Positions 52,529-61,164 of a stretch of 64,000 bases of DNA are shown one piece after another; positions within the stretch are counted from its first letter, which is position 1; the number at the start of each line of letters is the position of its first letter. The stretch spans positions 1,702,501 to 1,766,500 of the forward strand of contig NZ_CP101462.1 of the NCBI RefSeq assembly GCF_024362205.1, written 5' to 3'. Source of the stretch: Exiguobacterium aurantiacum. Lineage in GTDB: Bacteria; Bacillota; Bacilli; Exiguobacteriales; Exiguobacteriaceae. The notes under the pieces are model-generated. The model was given only the letters and a program-made list of their open reading frames with translations, had not been told where the DNA came from and ran no database searches. Position numbers and translations under genes: made by a program.

Positions 52529-53239
52529 TCAGTTGTTTAAAAACTCGACCTCACCTTGTTCATTAATCGTGTACCCTTGCGAATAAGCAGGGGCGAACGG
52601 GGAGTCATTATAGAGCAAATACCGAATGTCTTCCCCGACTTTTGGCTCTACATCCGTGTTCTCAAGGGCGGCTTCGAGGTCGGTCCGGTAATCGACAAAT
52701 AATTGTCCGCTGCCGTCGACATAGATTGGCAACTCGGTATCGGTGTATGGACTCGGGACCGTCGGCTCTTCTGAGACGAAGATGAGATCATAGTCGATCG
52801 TGAACTGGTTTTTGCCGACCGAGCCGTCAAACGGGAATTTGCCTTCCTTGGCCCGGAAAGCGTTGATGTTCGTCTGTAACGTCTGCAACCGTTCGGTCAC
52901 GCGCAAATCAATGAGTTTGACGGTAGGTTCGGTCTCAGCGTCCACAAGGACGTATAAGAACAAGCCGCCCCCTTCGAAACTGTTCGCGGGGGGATCGGCC
53001 AAATAGCCGGGCACGAGGCGGGCGAACTCGATCGGATAGCGCTCCATGAGAGGCGTCTCGGCCGGTTTCGTTTTGATTGGCAACACCCCGGTCGTCTCTT
53101 TGAACGAGTCAACGGCCGTCTGGACCGAATTCAATTGATCTTCATACGGGACGTTATCGACCCGGTTCGAGTCCGGGAACATACATCCACTGAGCACGGT
53201 CGCCGCCAAAAGACTGGCGACCAACAAAATCCGTTTCAC
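52529..53239 (-). CDS. yphF: YphF-like lipoprotein
   Basis: 236 residues. A lipoprotein signal peptide ends in the lipobox VLSGC, so the mature protein starts at Cys19 and is lipid-anchored outside the membrane. The rest is a soluble domain with no known motif. Position after yphE matches YphF. GTG start, seven bases after AGGAGG. spoIVA, which lies nearby in B. subtilis, is missing here. Confidence 0.82.
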   Translation of the reverse strand: MKRILLVASLLAATVLSGCMFPDSNRVDNVPYEDQLNSVQTAVDSFKETTGVLPIKTKPAETPLMERYPIEFARLVPGYLADPPANSFEGGGLFLYVLVDAETEPTVKLIDLRVTERLQTLQTNINAFRAKEGKFPFDGSVGKNQFTIDYDLIFVSEEPTVPSPYTDTELPIYVDGSGQLFVDYRTDLEAALENTDVEPKVGEDIRYLLYNDSPFAPAYSQGYTINEQGEVEFLNN

Positions 53240-53242
53240 GTG

Positions 53243-53443
53243 TTATCCTCCTGTCGGTCCTGAAGCGACCACATAAATCATGATGATCGTTCCGAATAAA
53301 AATATGACGAATGCGATGACGCGGACGAGTGCCGCGAACCAGCCCGAAAGTTTCGTATGGCTAACTGCCACCATGAGCGCGGCGATGGCAAACGCTCCAA
53401 TCCCCGCAAATGAAATCCACATCTTGATGAGTGACGGTGTCAC
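53243..53443 (-). CDS. yphE: YphE-like (DUF2768) small membrane protein
   Basis: 66 residues, two helices, ending VVASGPTGG, the DUF2768 pattern. An open frame extends to an ATG at 53485, but that codon has no ribosome binding site and sits close to the promoter; the GTG at 53443 lies six bases after GAGGGG and gives the family length. Function unknown. It precedes yphF by three bases. Confidence 0.8.
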   Translation of the reverse strand: MTPSLIKMWISFAGIGAFAIAALMVAVSHTKLSGWFAALVRVIAFVIFLFGTIIMIYVVASGPTGG

Positions 53444-53486
53444 GTCTATCCCCTCGACTTTCTCTTTTATTCTTTCTCCGTACATA

Positions 53487-53495
53487 AGTGTAGCA
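53487..53495 (-). promoter_or_regulatory. Extended -10 promoter of yphE-yphF
   Basis: On the minus strand TGCTACACT (53495-53487), directly after the gpsA terminator. It supports the shorter yphE start. Confidence 0.4.
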
Positions 53496-53534
53496 AAAAA
53501 AACAAAGGAACTGAACGAAAACGTCAGTCCCTTT
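53496..53534 (-). terminator. Terminator of der-gpsA
   Basis: Arms AAAGGAACTGA (53504-53514) and TCAGTCCCTTT (53524-53534), with a G-U pair in the RNA, then a run of eight Ts after one G. It overlaps the gpsA stop. Confidence 0.8.
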
Positions 53535-54567
53535 GCTCTTCGCCACCTTCAAAATGGAATACTTCTTCCATTTCATGCTTCTGTGGGCGCCTCATTAACT
53601 TTTGTACTTCATCATGCGGGCTCTTGCCTTCGAACAACACGTTGTAAAGGGCTTCTGTGATCGGCATCTCGACACCGGCTTCCCGGGCGAGCGTATGCGC
53701 CGCCTCGCAGGCACGAACTCCTTCGACGACCATGCCCATATGACCGAGCACGTCCTCGAGTTTCTCACCGCGACCGATCGCGTTACCGGCACGCCAGTTA
53801 CGGCTATGCTGAGACGTGGCCGTGACAATCAAATCACCGATCCCGGTCAAGCCCGAGAACGAGGCCGGGTTGGCACCGAGTTTGACCCCGAGCCGCGCAA
53901 TTTCGACGATTCCGCGCGTCATGAGGGCCGCTTTGGCGTTATCACCGTAACCGAGGCCATCGGTCATCCCGGCTGCGAGCGCGATGATGTTTTTAAGCGC
54001 ACCACCATACTCCGCTCCGATGACGTCCGAGTTCAAGTACACCCGGAACTGATCATTCGTGAGCAACTCTTGAATCTCGTCGGCCACGTCCAAGTCCTCG
54101 CAGGCGATGGTGATTGTCGTCAATTTGCGGACGGCCACTTCCTCGGCATGCGTCGGTCCCGTCAAGACACCGATGGCCCGGCGTTTCGCCGGGTCGACCT
54201 CTTCAGCGATAATCTCCGACAGACGCTTGTGCGTCTTCGGTTCAATCCCTTTGGCAGCATGGACGAGGACGGCCGGCTCCGTGAGAATTGTGTTCAACTC
54301 ACGGGACACGGGACGAATTGCCGAGCTCGGGACGACAAGGAACACGATGGAGCGGCCAGCGACCGCTTCCGCCATGTTCGTCGTTGCCCGAATCGAGGTC
54401 GGTAACGGGGCATCTTTCAAATACGTCGAGTTCGTATGAGCAGTATTGATTTCATGCACATGTTCTTCCTCACGTCCGTAGAGTAGGACGTCGTGTCCAT
54501 TGTCAGCGAGGACGAGCGATAACGCCGTTCCCCAGCTCCCTGCGCCGATGACAGCAACTTTTGCCAT
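53524..54567 (-). CDS. gpsA: Glycerol-3-phosphate dehydrogenase [NAD(P)+]
   Basis: 347 residues. VAVIGAGSWGTALS (about 4-17) binds NAD(P); GAEYGGALKNIIALAAGM holds the catalytic Lys. It makes glycerol-3-phosphate for phospholipids. The frame opens at 54582, but the ATG at 54567 follows GGGGTG at six bases and gives MAKVAVIGAG. It follows der, as in B. subtilis. Confidence 0.96.
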   Translation of the reverse strand: MAKVAVIGAGSWGTALSLVLADNGHDVLLYGREEEHVHEINTAHTNSTYLKDAPLPTSIRATTNMAEAVAGRSIVFLVVPSSAIRPVSRELNTILTEPAVLVHAAKGIEPKTHKRLSEIIAEEVDPAKRRAIGVLTGPTHAEEVAVRKLTTITIACEDLDVADEIQELLTNDQFRVYLNSDVIGAEYGGALKNIIALAAGMTDGLGYGDNAKAALMTRGIVEIARLGVKLGANPASFSGLTGIGDLIVTATSQHSRNWRAGNAIGRGEKLEDVLGHMGMVVEGVRACEAAHTLAREAGVEMPITEALYNVLFEGKSPHDEVQKLMRRPQKHEMEEVFHFEGGEEQRD

Positions 54568-54584
54568 AGAAGGCACCCCCATTA

Positions 54585-55895
54585 CTAGTTTTTCTGACGT
54601 GCCACGATATGAATCGGTGTACCAGTGAAGTCAAATGCGCGGCGAATCTGGTTGTCTAGATAACGTTTGTACGAGAAGTGAAGCAACTCTGGGTCGTTGA
54701 CGAACAACACGAACGTTGGCGGCTCGATGGCCACTTGCGTCGCGTAGTTGATCTTGAGTCGCTGACCTTTGTCCGTCGGTGTCGGATTCATCGCGACAGC
54801 GTCGACGATGACATCGTTCAACACGCTCGTCGAGATACGACGGCGATGCGACTCGGCCACTTCCTTGATGACCGGAAGGAGCGTCTGAAGACGTTTCGAC
54901 GTGAGGGCCGACAAGAAGACGATCGGCGCGTAGTCGAGGAACAAGAACTCCTTACGGATCTTCTCTTCCATCTTCTTCATCGTCTTATCGTCTTTATCGA
55001 CGGCATCCCACTTGTTGACGACGAGCACGATGGCTTTCCCCGCTTCGTGGGCGAGTCCGGCGACACGTTTGTCTTGCTCGATGATGCCTTCTTCGCCGTC
55101 GATGACGACGAGGACGACGTTCGAACGTTCGATCGCCTTCTGGGCCCGCATGACGCTGTAGCGCTCGGTAGATTCATACACTTTCCCGCGCTTGCGCATC
55201 CCGGCCGTATCGATGATGACGTACTCTTGGCCATCTCGTGTGAACGGTGTATCAATCGCATCACGAGTCGTCCCCGCGATATCCGAGACGATGACACGTT
55301 CTTCACCGAGAATCGCATTCGTCAAGCTCGATTTCCCAACGTTCGGACGTCCGATGAGTGAGAATTGGATGACTTCTTCGTTGTACTCGTAGTCATCTTT
55401 ATCTGGTGCCAAATCGAGTACTTTGTCGAGCAAATCACCGAGACCGAGACCGTGTGTCCCTGAGATCGGGAACGGGTCGCCGAATCCGAGTGAATAGAAC
55501 TCATACATGAGCTCGCGCATCTCGAAGTTATCGACTTTGTTGACGGCGAGGACGATCGGTTTGTTCGAACGGAACAACAAGTTCGCCACTTCTTCGTCTG
55601 CTGCTGTGATGCCTTCGCGTCCGTTCACCATGAAGATGATGACGTCCGCCTCATCGATCGCAAGCTCGGCCTGATGCCGCATTTGCACGAGGAGCGGCTC
55701 ATCGCCGACCTCGATTCCGCCTGTGTCGATTAAATGAAACTTACGGTTCAACCACTCACCCGTCCCATAAATGCGGTCGCGTGTTACCCCCGGCTTATCA
55801 TCGACGATCGACACGCGATCTCCGATAATCCGGTTAAAAATCGTGGATTTCCCAATATTCGGGCGGCCTACGATGGCCACTGCTGGAATTCCCAT
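54585..55895 (-). CDS. der: Ribosome-associated GTPase Der (EngA)
   Basis: 436 residues: two GTPase domains in tandem, each with a P loop (GRPNIGKST about 9; GRPNVGKSS about 182) and G3 (DTGG; DTAG), NKVD and NKWD motifs, and a C-terminal KH-like domain. It is needed for 50S subunit assembly. Promoter at 55953-55981. It is followed by gpsA in one unit. Confidence 0.97.
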   Translation of the reverse strand: MGIPAVAIVGRPNIGKSTIFNRIIGDRVSIVDDKPGVTRDRIYGTGEWLNRKFHLIDTGGIEVGDEPLLVQMRHQAELAIDEADVIIFMVNGREGITAADEEVANLLFRSNKPIVLAVNKVDNFEMRELMYEFYSLGFGDPFPISGTHGLGLGDLLDKVLDLAPDKDDYEYNEEVIQFSLIGRPNVGKSSLTNAILGEERVIVSDIAGTTRDAIDTPFTRDGQEYVIIDTAGMRKRGKVYESTERYSVMRAQKAIERSNVVLVVIDGEEGIIEQDKRVAGLAHEAGKAIVLVVNKWDAVDKDDKTMKKMEEKIRKEFLFLDYAPIVFLSALTSKRLQTLLPVIKEVAESHRRRISTSVLNDVIVDAVAMNPTPTDKGQRLKINYATQVAIEPPTFVLFVNDPELLHFSYKRYLDNQIRRAFDFTGTPIHIVARQKN

Positions 55896-55952
55896 ATAAA
55901 CACCTCTCTAACTTTCATTCAATAACTTATCGTTTCTAATTGCAACTGTACT

Positions 55953-55981
55953 ATCATATCACAGGCGAATTTCTGTGACCA
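55953..55981 (-). promoter_or_regulatory. Promoter of der-gpsA
   Basis: On the minus strand TGGTCA (55981-55976), a 17-base spacer, TATGAT (55958-55953), with a TGn extension. Confidence 0.6.
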
Positions 55982-55983
55982 TA

Positions 55984-56013
55984 CAAAAAGAAGCGGGAGT
56001 CTGGCTCCCGCTT
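55984..56013 (-). terminator. Terminator of rpsA
   Basis: Arms AAGCGGGAG (55991-55999) and CTCCCGCTT (56005-56013), then TTTTT on the minus strand. Confidence 0.88.
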
Positions 56014-56024
56014 GAACGATCGTC

Positions 56025-57173
56025 TTATTTAGAATCGTCCGAGGTCTCGTCACCTGTCAATTCAGAGACAGAGAACCCTCCTTGGTCACTATACTCGTCA
56101 AGCAGCGATTGATCCGCATCTTCACGCGTCGAATCGCTCGACTCGAGCGCACGCATCGAGAGCGAGATTTTCTTCTCGTCGAGATGGACGTCGAGCACTT
56201 TCACTTTCACGTCTTGACCTTCTGACAACACTTCAGACGGCGTGGCGATGTGTCGGTTCGCAATCTGCGAGATATGAAGCAAACCTTCGACTTGCGGCGC
56301 GACCTCGACGAATGCGCCGAACGTGACGAGACGTTTGACTTTCCCGTCGATCACGTCGCCCGGTTGAATTTTACCTTCCACCGATTCCCACGGTCCTGGT
56401 AGCGTCTCTTTGATCGACAACTTCACTTTTTCGTTGTCGAGGTCGAGTCCGAGCACTTTCACTTTGACTTTGTCTCCTTCAGTCACAACATCGCTCGGTT
56501 TCTCTACTCGGCTATGGGCCATCTCTGAAATATGAACGAGGCCGTCGACGCCGCCGATATCGACGAACGCACCGAAATCAGTGAGACGTTGGACCGTCCC
56601 TTCGATGATTTGACCGACCTCTAGCGATTCAAGTGTCTCCGCTTTCTTCGCGCTCATTTCCGCTTCGGCAACAGCTTTATGCGACAAGATGACGCGATTT
56701 TTCTCGCGATCGATCTCGACGACTTTAACCGTAATCGGTTTGTTCAAGTAGGATGAGAAGTCTTCGACAAAGTGGTTCTCTACGAGCGAAGCCGGGATAA
56801 ATCCACGGATGCCGATGTCAACGACAAGTCCACCTTTGACCTTGTCTTTCACCATGACCTCGAACACTTCACCGGATTCGAATTTCTCGACGATTTGATC
56901 CCAAGCTTGCTCGGCATCGACGTCTTTCTTCGACACGACCACTTCTTCGTCCGTGACCTTTTTCACTTTGACACGGATTTCGTCGTTAACGTGGAGTGAT
57001 TCGTTTAAATCGTCTAAATGCATGCTTGATACTTCGCTGATTGGTAAAATTGCCTCGGTTTTATAACCGATATCGATCAACGCTTGCTTGTCCTCGATTT
57101 TGACGACAGTACCGGTCACAATTTGACCTCGATTAATTTCAAAATCAGGCATATCTTTCATTTCTTCGACCAT
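56025..57173 (-). CDS. rpsA: 30S ribosomal protein S1 homologue (YpfD)
   Basis: 382 residues with four S1 RNA-binding repeats (about 15-85, 100-170, 188-258, 273-345), each starting with a Val/Gly-rich strand such as [20 protein letters not shown]. The tail is acidic. In Bacillus this short S1 (YpfD) is not essential and its ribosomal role is weaker than in E. coli. GAGGGGG lies ten bases before the ATG. The upstream region has a structured leader. Confidence 0.93.
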   Translation of the reverse strand: MVEEMKDMPDFEINRGQIVTGTVVKIEDKQALIDIGYKTEAILPISEVSSMHLDDLNESLHVNDEIRVKVKKVTDEEVVVSKKDVDAEQAWDQIVEKFESGEVFEVMVKDKVKGGLVVDIGIRGFIPASLVENHFVEDFSSYLNKPITVKVVEIDREKNRVILSHKAVAEAEMSAKKAETLESLEVGQIIEGTVQRLTDFGAFVDIGGVDGLVHISEMAHSRVEKPSDVVTEGDKVKVKVLGLDLDNEKVKLSIKETLPGPWESVEGKIQPGDVIDGKVKRLVTFGAFVEVAPQVEGLLHISQIANRHIATPSEVLSEGQDVKVKVLDVHLDEKKISLSMRALESSDSTREDADQSLLDEYSDQGGFSVSELTGDETSDDSK

Positions 57174-57208
57174 TCCAACACTACCCCCTCACGATGAGTA
57201 CAAAAAGG

Positions 57209-57224
57209 AGCGCCCTAAGGCGCT
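57209..57224 (-). other. GC-rich hairpin in the rpsA leader
   Basis: Arms AGCGCC (57209-57214) and GGCGCT (57219-57224), followed on the minus strand by CCTTTTTG. It lies between a TATACT (57237-57232) and the rpsA start. It could be an attenuator or a terminator of plsC. Confidence 0.45.
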
Positions 57225-57313
57225 TACACCTAGTATAAACTTCTTATAATTCGAAAGATTTGTCAAGGTGTTATCAGGTTAGTTCCTCTCCTAGCAACAG
57301 ATTAAACCTGAAA

Positions 57314-57937
57314 TTAGCGAACGTTCCGTGAATGCTGCATGTACAAATCACCGATCGTCGCCATGATCAAATCGGCCGCCGTTTGAGCGCTCGCTTTCTC
57401 CGCTTTCAATCCGCTCAAGTCGACCGGTTTGCCGATCACGACTTTCAGCTTCGAACGGAACTTGTACTTGCCGATGATGGCCACCGGGAGCACCGAGGCG
57501 TCCGATCGGAGCGCGAAGAAGCCGATCCCGGCCTGGGCTTTGCCGAGTGTACCGTCTTTCGAACGCGTCCCTTCCGGAAAGATCGAGATGACCTCGTCTT
57601 CCTTCAACTTTTGCAAGACGACGCGGAGTGCTTGGCGATCGCCTTCTCCGCGTGACACCGGGATTTGACCGGCGCGGTTCAAGATATGTTTCAATACAGG
57701 CACTCCGAACAGCTCTTTTTTCGCAAAGAAGCGCAACTGGCGTTGTTTCGGCATCGCCCCGGCGAGTAACACCGGGTCCCAGTTCGATTGGTGGTTCGAA
57801 CACACGATCATCGACCCGTCGAGCGGGATGTTCTCCCGCCCGATATATTCGACGCGAAAACTCAACCGACGAATGATATTGACGACGCCCACCGCGAGAC
57901 GATACATGCCGAACGGCCCGTTATTAAGTGGTCTCAT
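57314..57937 (-). CDS. plsC: 1-acyl-sn-glycerol-3-phosphate acyltransferase
   Basis: 207 residues. NHQSNWDPVLL (about 52-62) holds the catalytic His and Asp of NHX4D; FPEGTRSKDG (about 119-128) binds the glycerol phosphate. It makes phosphatidic acid at the membrane from lysophosphatidate. It overlaps the cmk stop by four bases. GpsA, encoded nearby, makes its precursor. Confidence 0.94.
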   Translation of the reverse strand: MRPLNNGPFGMYRLAVGVVNIIRRLSFRVEYIGRENIPLDGSMIVCSNHQSNWDPVLLAGAMPKQRQLRFFAKKELFGVPVLKHILNRAGQIPVSRGEGDRQALRVVLQKLKEDEVISIFPEGTRSKDGTLGKAQAGIGFFALRSDASVLPVAIIGKYKFRSKLKVVIGKPVDLSGLKAEKASAQTAADLIMATIGDLYMQHSRNVR

Positions 57938-58611
57938 CGTTCAATCACCTGCTTCATCAACTGCTCGATCGCCTCGACAACCCCATCGATCGACAGCTCA
58001 GTCGTGTCGAGGAAGTGCGCGTCGTCCGCTTGGCGAAGCGGAGCGACCTCGCGTTCCGAGTCGCGCTTGTCGCGGAGGGCGATCTCGAGTTGTAATTGTC
58101 CGAGGTCGCTCGGCAAGCCTTTCGCCACGTTCTCTTCGTGGCGACGGCGGGCCCGTTCTTCGACCGTCGCCGTCATGAACACTTTCAAGTCGGCGCCCGG
58201 TAAGACGTGCGTCCCAATATCGCGGCCGTCCATGACGATCCCGCCTTTGCTCGCGAGGTCGCGTTGCAAATCCATAAGTGCGGCCCGTACTTCAGGCTGG
58301 CGTGCGACGAAACTGACATTGTTCGTCACGTCGTTCGTCCGGATGACGTCAGTCACTTCTTCCGTGCCATCGAATACGCGTTGACCGTTCTCAGACGGCA
58401 CAAGACGTAAATCCATCTTGTCGATCATGGCAGCGAGCATCGGCCCGTCTTCGAGACCGACGCCGTCTTGAAGCGCGCGATACGTGACGGCGCGGTAAAT
58501 CGCGCCCGTATCGATATAGACGTATCCTAATTTCTTGGCGAGTGTTTTCGCGATCGTGCTCTTACCGGCTCCAGCCGGTCCATCTAATGCGATTTGTAAC
58601 GGTTTATTCAT
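57934..58611 (-). CDS. cmk: Cytidylate kinase
   Basis: 225 residues from the ATG at 58611. The P loop is DGPAGAGKSTIAK (about 9-21); DTGAIYRAVTYRAL and GRDIGTHVLP bind CMP, and RDKRDSEREVAPL is the lid. It phosphorylates CMP and dCMP. The AGGAGG site is far from this ATG in linear sequence, but a perfect hairpin in between would bring it to eight bases. An in-frame ATG at 58632 lies in the hairpin loop, 11 bases from AGGAGG. Confidence 0.93.
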   Translation of the reverse strand: MNKPLQIALDGPAGAGKSTIAKTLAKKLGYVYIDTGAIYRAVTYRALQDGVGLEDGPMLAAMIDKMDLRLVPSENGQRVFDGTEEVTDVIRTNDVTNNVSFVARQPEVRAALMDLQRDLASKGGIVMDGRDIGTHVLPGADLKVFMTATVEERARRRHEENVAKGLPSDLGQLQLEIALRDKRDSEREVAPLRQADDAHFLDTTELSIDGVVEAIEQLMKQVIER

Positions 58612-58649
58612 AAAAATTGGGTATCGGCTCATCCCGATACCCGCCTCCT
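58612..58649 (-). promoter_or_regulatory. Hairpin between ribosome binding site and start codon of cmk
   Basis: On the minus strand AGGAGG (58649-58644), C, stem GGGTATCGG, loop GATGAG, stem CCGATACCC, then AATTTTT and the ATG. With the stem folded the spacing becomes eight bases. The T run also makes it look like a weak terminator of the PilZ gene. Confidence 0.55.
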
Positions 58650-58685
58650 CTCGGTCTTTTGTTCCGAGAACATCATACCAGTTTT

Positions 58686-59351
58686 TTATCGTGAAGAAAA
58701 TACGGAGCCGGTCCGGTTTCTCGCTTCGAGCTGGGCTCGGAAGCAATAACGCAAAATCGTCTCCTGGTCCCGGTGTGATAGTTCTTCAAAGCAAAGCGAC
58801 AACTCTTGTTTGGCCGTCTGTTCATGGATGCGGACGAGGCGGCTCTTGACGCGGAACGTCTGCGGCACGCCTCGGTCATCATTGATATGGAACGAGACGA
58901 TGATCGACTCATCGACCGCGACCGGGGCCCGGTTCGCCACGACCCGCATGCCGCCGGCCGATACGTCGAGTGACGTCGTCTCAAACGACGGAAACGCCTG
59001 ACCATCTTCTGCGGACACGGTCACGTTGATCATTTCCGGGACCCGTAAATACTCGCGGCGCTGCACGCGCTTGATTTTCTTTTCATCCGGCAACGCGAAG
59101 GCGTAGCGCAGCGTCAACTGCGCGTCGCTCACGCGTCTCGTCACGACCGTATCGAACGCATACAGTTGTTCTTCTCCTACGAAAAAATAGACGCGCATCG
59201 ATTCATCTTCGTGCAAGAAGAATGTCTTTAATGTATCCGTCTCACTCGGGGACTCGATCCAGACGACTTGGTCATTGATGGCCGCGATTTTCGTCTTCCC
59301 TTCTTTTCTCCCTTCAACTTCTACCCGTAACTCTTGACCTACTTTTAACAT
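58686..59351 (-). CDS. ypfA: PilZ domain protein, YpfA/DgrA-like
   Basis: 221 residues. An N-terminal YcgR-like domain (about 1-95) and a PilZ domain (about 98-210) with QRREYLRVP (RxxxR) and DVSAGGMRV (D/NxSxxG), the two motifs that bind cyclic di-GMP. In B. subtilis YpfA (DgrA) inhibits motility when bound. With cheR nearby this fits a motile organism. AAAAGGGG precedes the ATG. Confidence 0.92.
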   Translation of the reverse strand: MLKVGQELRVEVEGRKEGKTKIAAINDQVVWIESPSETDTLKTFFLHEDESMRVYFFVGEEQLYAFDTVVTRRVSDAQLTLRYAFALPDEKKIKRVQRREYLRVPEMINVTVSAEDGQAFPSFETTSLDVSAGGMRVVANRAPVAVDESIIVSFHINDDRGVPQTFRVKSRLVRIHEQTAKQELSLCFEELSHRDQETILRYCFRAQLEARNRTGSVFSSR

Positions 59352-59371
59352 GAAACGATTCCCCTTTTATT

Positions 59372-60028
59372 CTATTTGTATTGGCGATGATTGGAGCGAT
59401 TGGCGGTCCGCACGAGTAAGAGCGCGACCATCCAAAGTACGACGATATAGACGACGGCCGGCACTTTGTTCATCGGTTCGACGAGCAAGATGTAGTCGAA
59501 CATGCCGTGCAACAGTGTCGCCGCCATGAGCGCCGTGAACAGCCAGAACCGTTCATGGGTGGAATGTTTGGCCCGACCGAGACAAAATCCCATCACGACG
59601 GCGAAGAGCGCATGTCCACTCACCGGTAGCACGGCACGCCAAATCGCGATCTCGATTGAGTCGTACACCCATAAATATAGAAAATTCTCTAACGTGGCAA
59701 AGCCGAGTGAACAGGCGACCGCATAGAGAATCCCGTCGTAGTAATCATCAAAGACTTTATGTATGTATATTGTATAATAAATCATGAACCACTTAAAAAA
59801 TTCTTCTAATAGCGCGGTGGCCACGAACGCCTTCCAAAACGGGCCCACGAGCACCCCTTCTTCCACGAACGCATACTGCACGAACATGATCGGAAAGACG
59901 AGAATGGCCCCGGCGACGAACGAACGGATCACATAGCCGAGCGGTTCCGCTTCCAATTCATGTCGGAGATAGAAGTAGGAAAGAAGGGCGAACCCTGGCG
60001 CAACCGCAGACAAGGCGATTGCAATCAT
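59372..60028 (-). CDS. prsW: PrsW intramembrane protease
   Basis: 218 residues, the length of B. subtilis PrsW, with about eight helices. Membrane motifs LLEEFFKW (Glu pair), GFATLENFLY, GHALFAVVMG and LLHGMFDY carry the acidic and His residues of this glutamic-type protease. In B. subtilis it starts cleavage of the anti-sigma factor RsiW. The longer frame to 60091 lacks a site; AGGAG lies nine bases before 60028. Confidence 0.93.
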   Translation of the reverse strand: MIAIALSAVAPGFALLSYFYLRHELEAEPLGYVIRSFVAGAILVFPIMFVQYAFVEEGVLVGPFWKAFVATALLEEFFKWFMIYYTIYIHKVFDDYYDGILYAVACSLGFATLENFLYLWVYDSIEIAIWRAVLPVSGHALFAVVMGFCLGRAKHSTHERFWLFTALMAATLLHGMFDYILLVEPMNKVPAVVYIVVLWMVALLLVRTANRSNHRQYK

Positions 60029-60135
60029 GATGCATCTCTCCTTTCTCACGTTAAGCATACACTGAAATAGAGGAAAGAAAAAGTAGGTCACGCCTAGAAA
60101 TTGGAAGAAACGAACAAAAAAGTTGGAGGTCTGTT

Positions 60136-61107
60136 ATGAATCATTTATTACTCATCCACACCGGCGGCACGATCGCCATGTCTCAATCGGGGTCGGGACA
60201 TGTCATGCCGAGCGAGGTCAATCCGATTGACGCGACGTTACCGAAAGCGACCGACATCGCCAACATCACGACGAAACATTTCTCGAACATCCCGTCACCG
60301 CACATGACGCCGGAAAAAATGCTCGAGCTCGCCCAGTTCATCAATCAACAATTGACGCAAGACACGTACGACGGGGTCGTCATCACCCACGGGACCGACA
60401 CGCTCGAAGAGACGGCCTATTTTTTACAAATCACGCTCGGCGCCCCGGTACCGATCGTCTTGACCGGGGCGATGCGCTCGTCAAATGAGGTCGGCTCGGA
60501 CGGCGAGTTCAATCTTATCACGGCACTTCGGGTCGCCCAAAGCGATGTCGCACGCGGTAAAGGCGTGCTCGTCGTCTTCAACGGCGAGATCCATTCCGCC
60601 TTCAACGTCACGAAGACGCATACGTCCTCGGTCGACACGTTCAAGTCGGTCCACTTCGGGAACGTCGGCATGGTGACGAAAGATCACGTCCTCATTTACA
60701 GTCAACCGACGACGAAACAACCGAAGATGATCCCATCGATCACCAAACGGGTCGCGGTGCTGAAAGTCGTCGCCGGGATGGAGCCGGATTTAATCGAGGC
60801 CGTGCTCGCGCTCGGCTATGACGGACTCGTGCTCGAAGTGCTCGGGCAAGGGAACGTCCCACCGTCGATCGTCCCGGCGCTCGAGATGCTCGTCGAACGG
60901 ATGCCTGTCGTCATCGTCAGCCGCTGTTTCAACGGAATCGTCCAAGACGTGTACGGTTACGTCGGTGGCGGTCAACAGCTAAAAGAGATGGGCATCATTT
61001 TCTCGAACGGCTTAAACTCACAAAAAGCGAGACTTCGTCTCCTCGTCGAACTCGAAGCGGGATCGTCCCAGGCGGTCATGGAACATAGCTTCAGCTTCCA
61101 ACAATGA
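60136..61107 (+). CDS. ansA: L-asparaginase (type I)
   Basis: 323 residues. IHTGGTIAMS (about 7-16) carries the first catalytic Thr, and VITHGTDTLEETAYFL (about 81-96) the second with Asp and Lys partners. No signal peptide, so it is cytoplasmic. It hydrolyses asparagine to aspartate and ammonia. TTGGAGG precedes the ATG. It is followed after 57 bases by ypdA. Confidence 0.94.
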   Translation: MNHLLLIHTGGTIAMSQSGSGHVMPSEVNPIDATLPKATDIANITTKHFSNIPSPHMTPEKMLELAQFINQQLTQDTYDGVVITHGTDTLEETAYFLQITLGAPVPIVLTGAMRSSNEVGSDGEFNLITALRVAQSDVARGKGVLVVFNGEIHSAFNVTKTHTSSVDTFKSVHFGNVGMVTKDHVLIYSQPTTKQPKMIPSITKRVAVLKVVAGMEPDLIEAVLALGYDGLVLEVLGQGNVPPSIVPALEMLVERMPVVIVSRCFNGIVQDVYGYVGGGQQLKEMGIIFSNGLNSQKARLRLLVELEAGSSQAVMEHSFSFQQ

Positions 61108-61164
61108 GTTGGCGACTTGCCAACCGATTCTTCCTTCCATACAATGAGGGATGAGGTGATTTCA

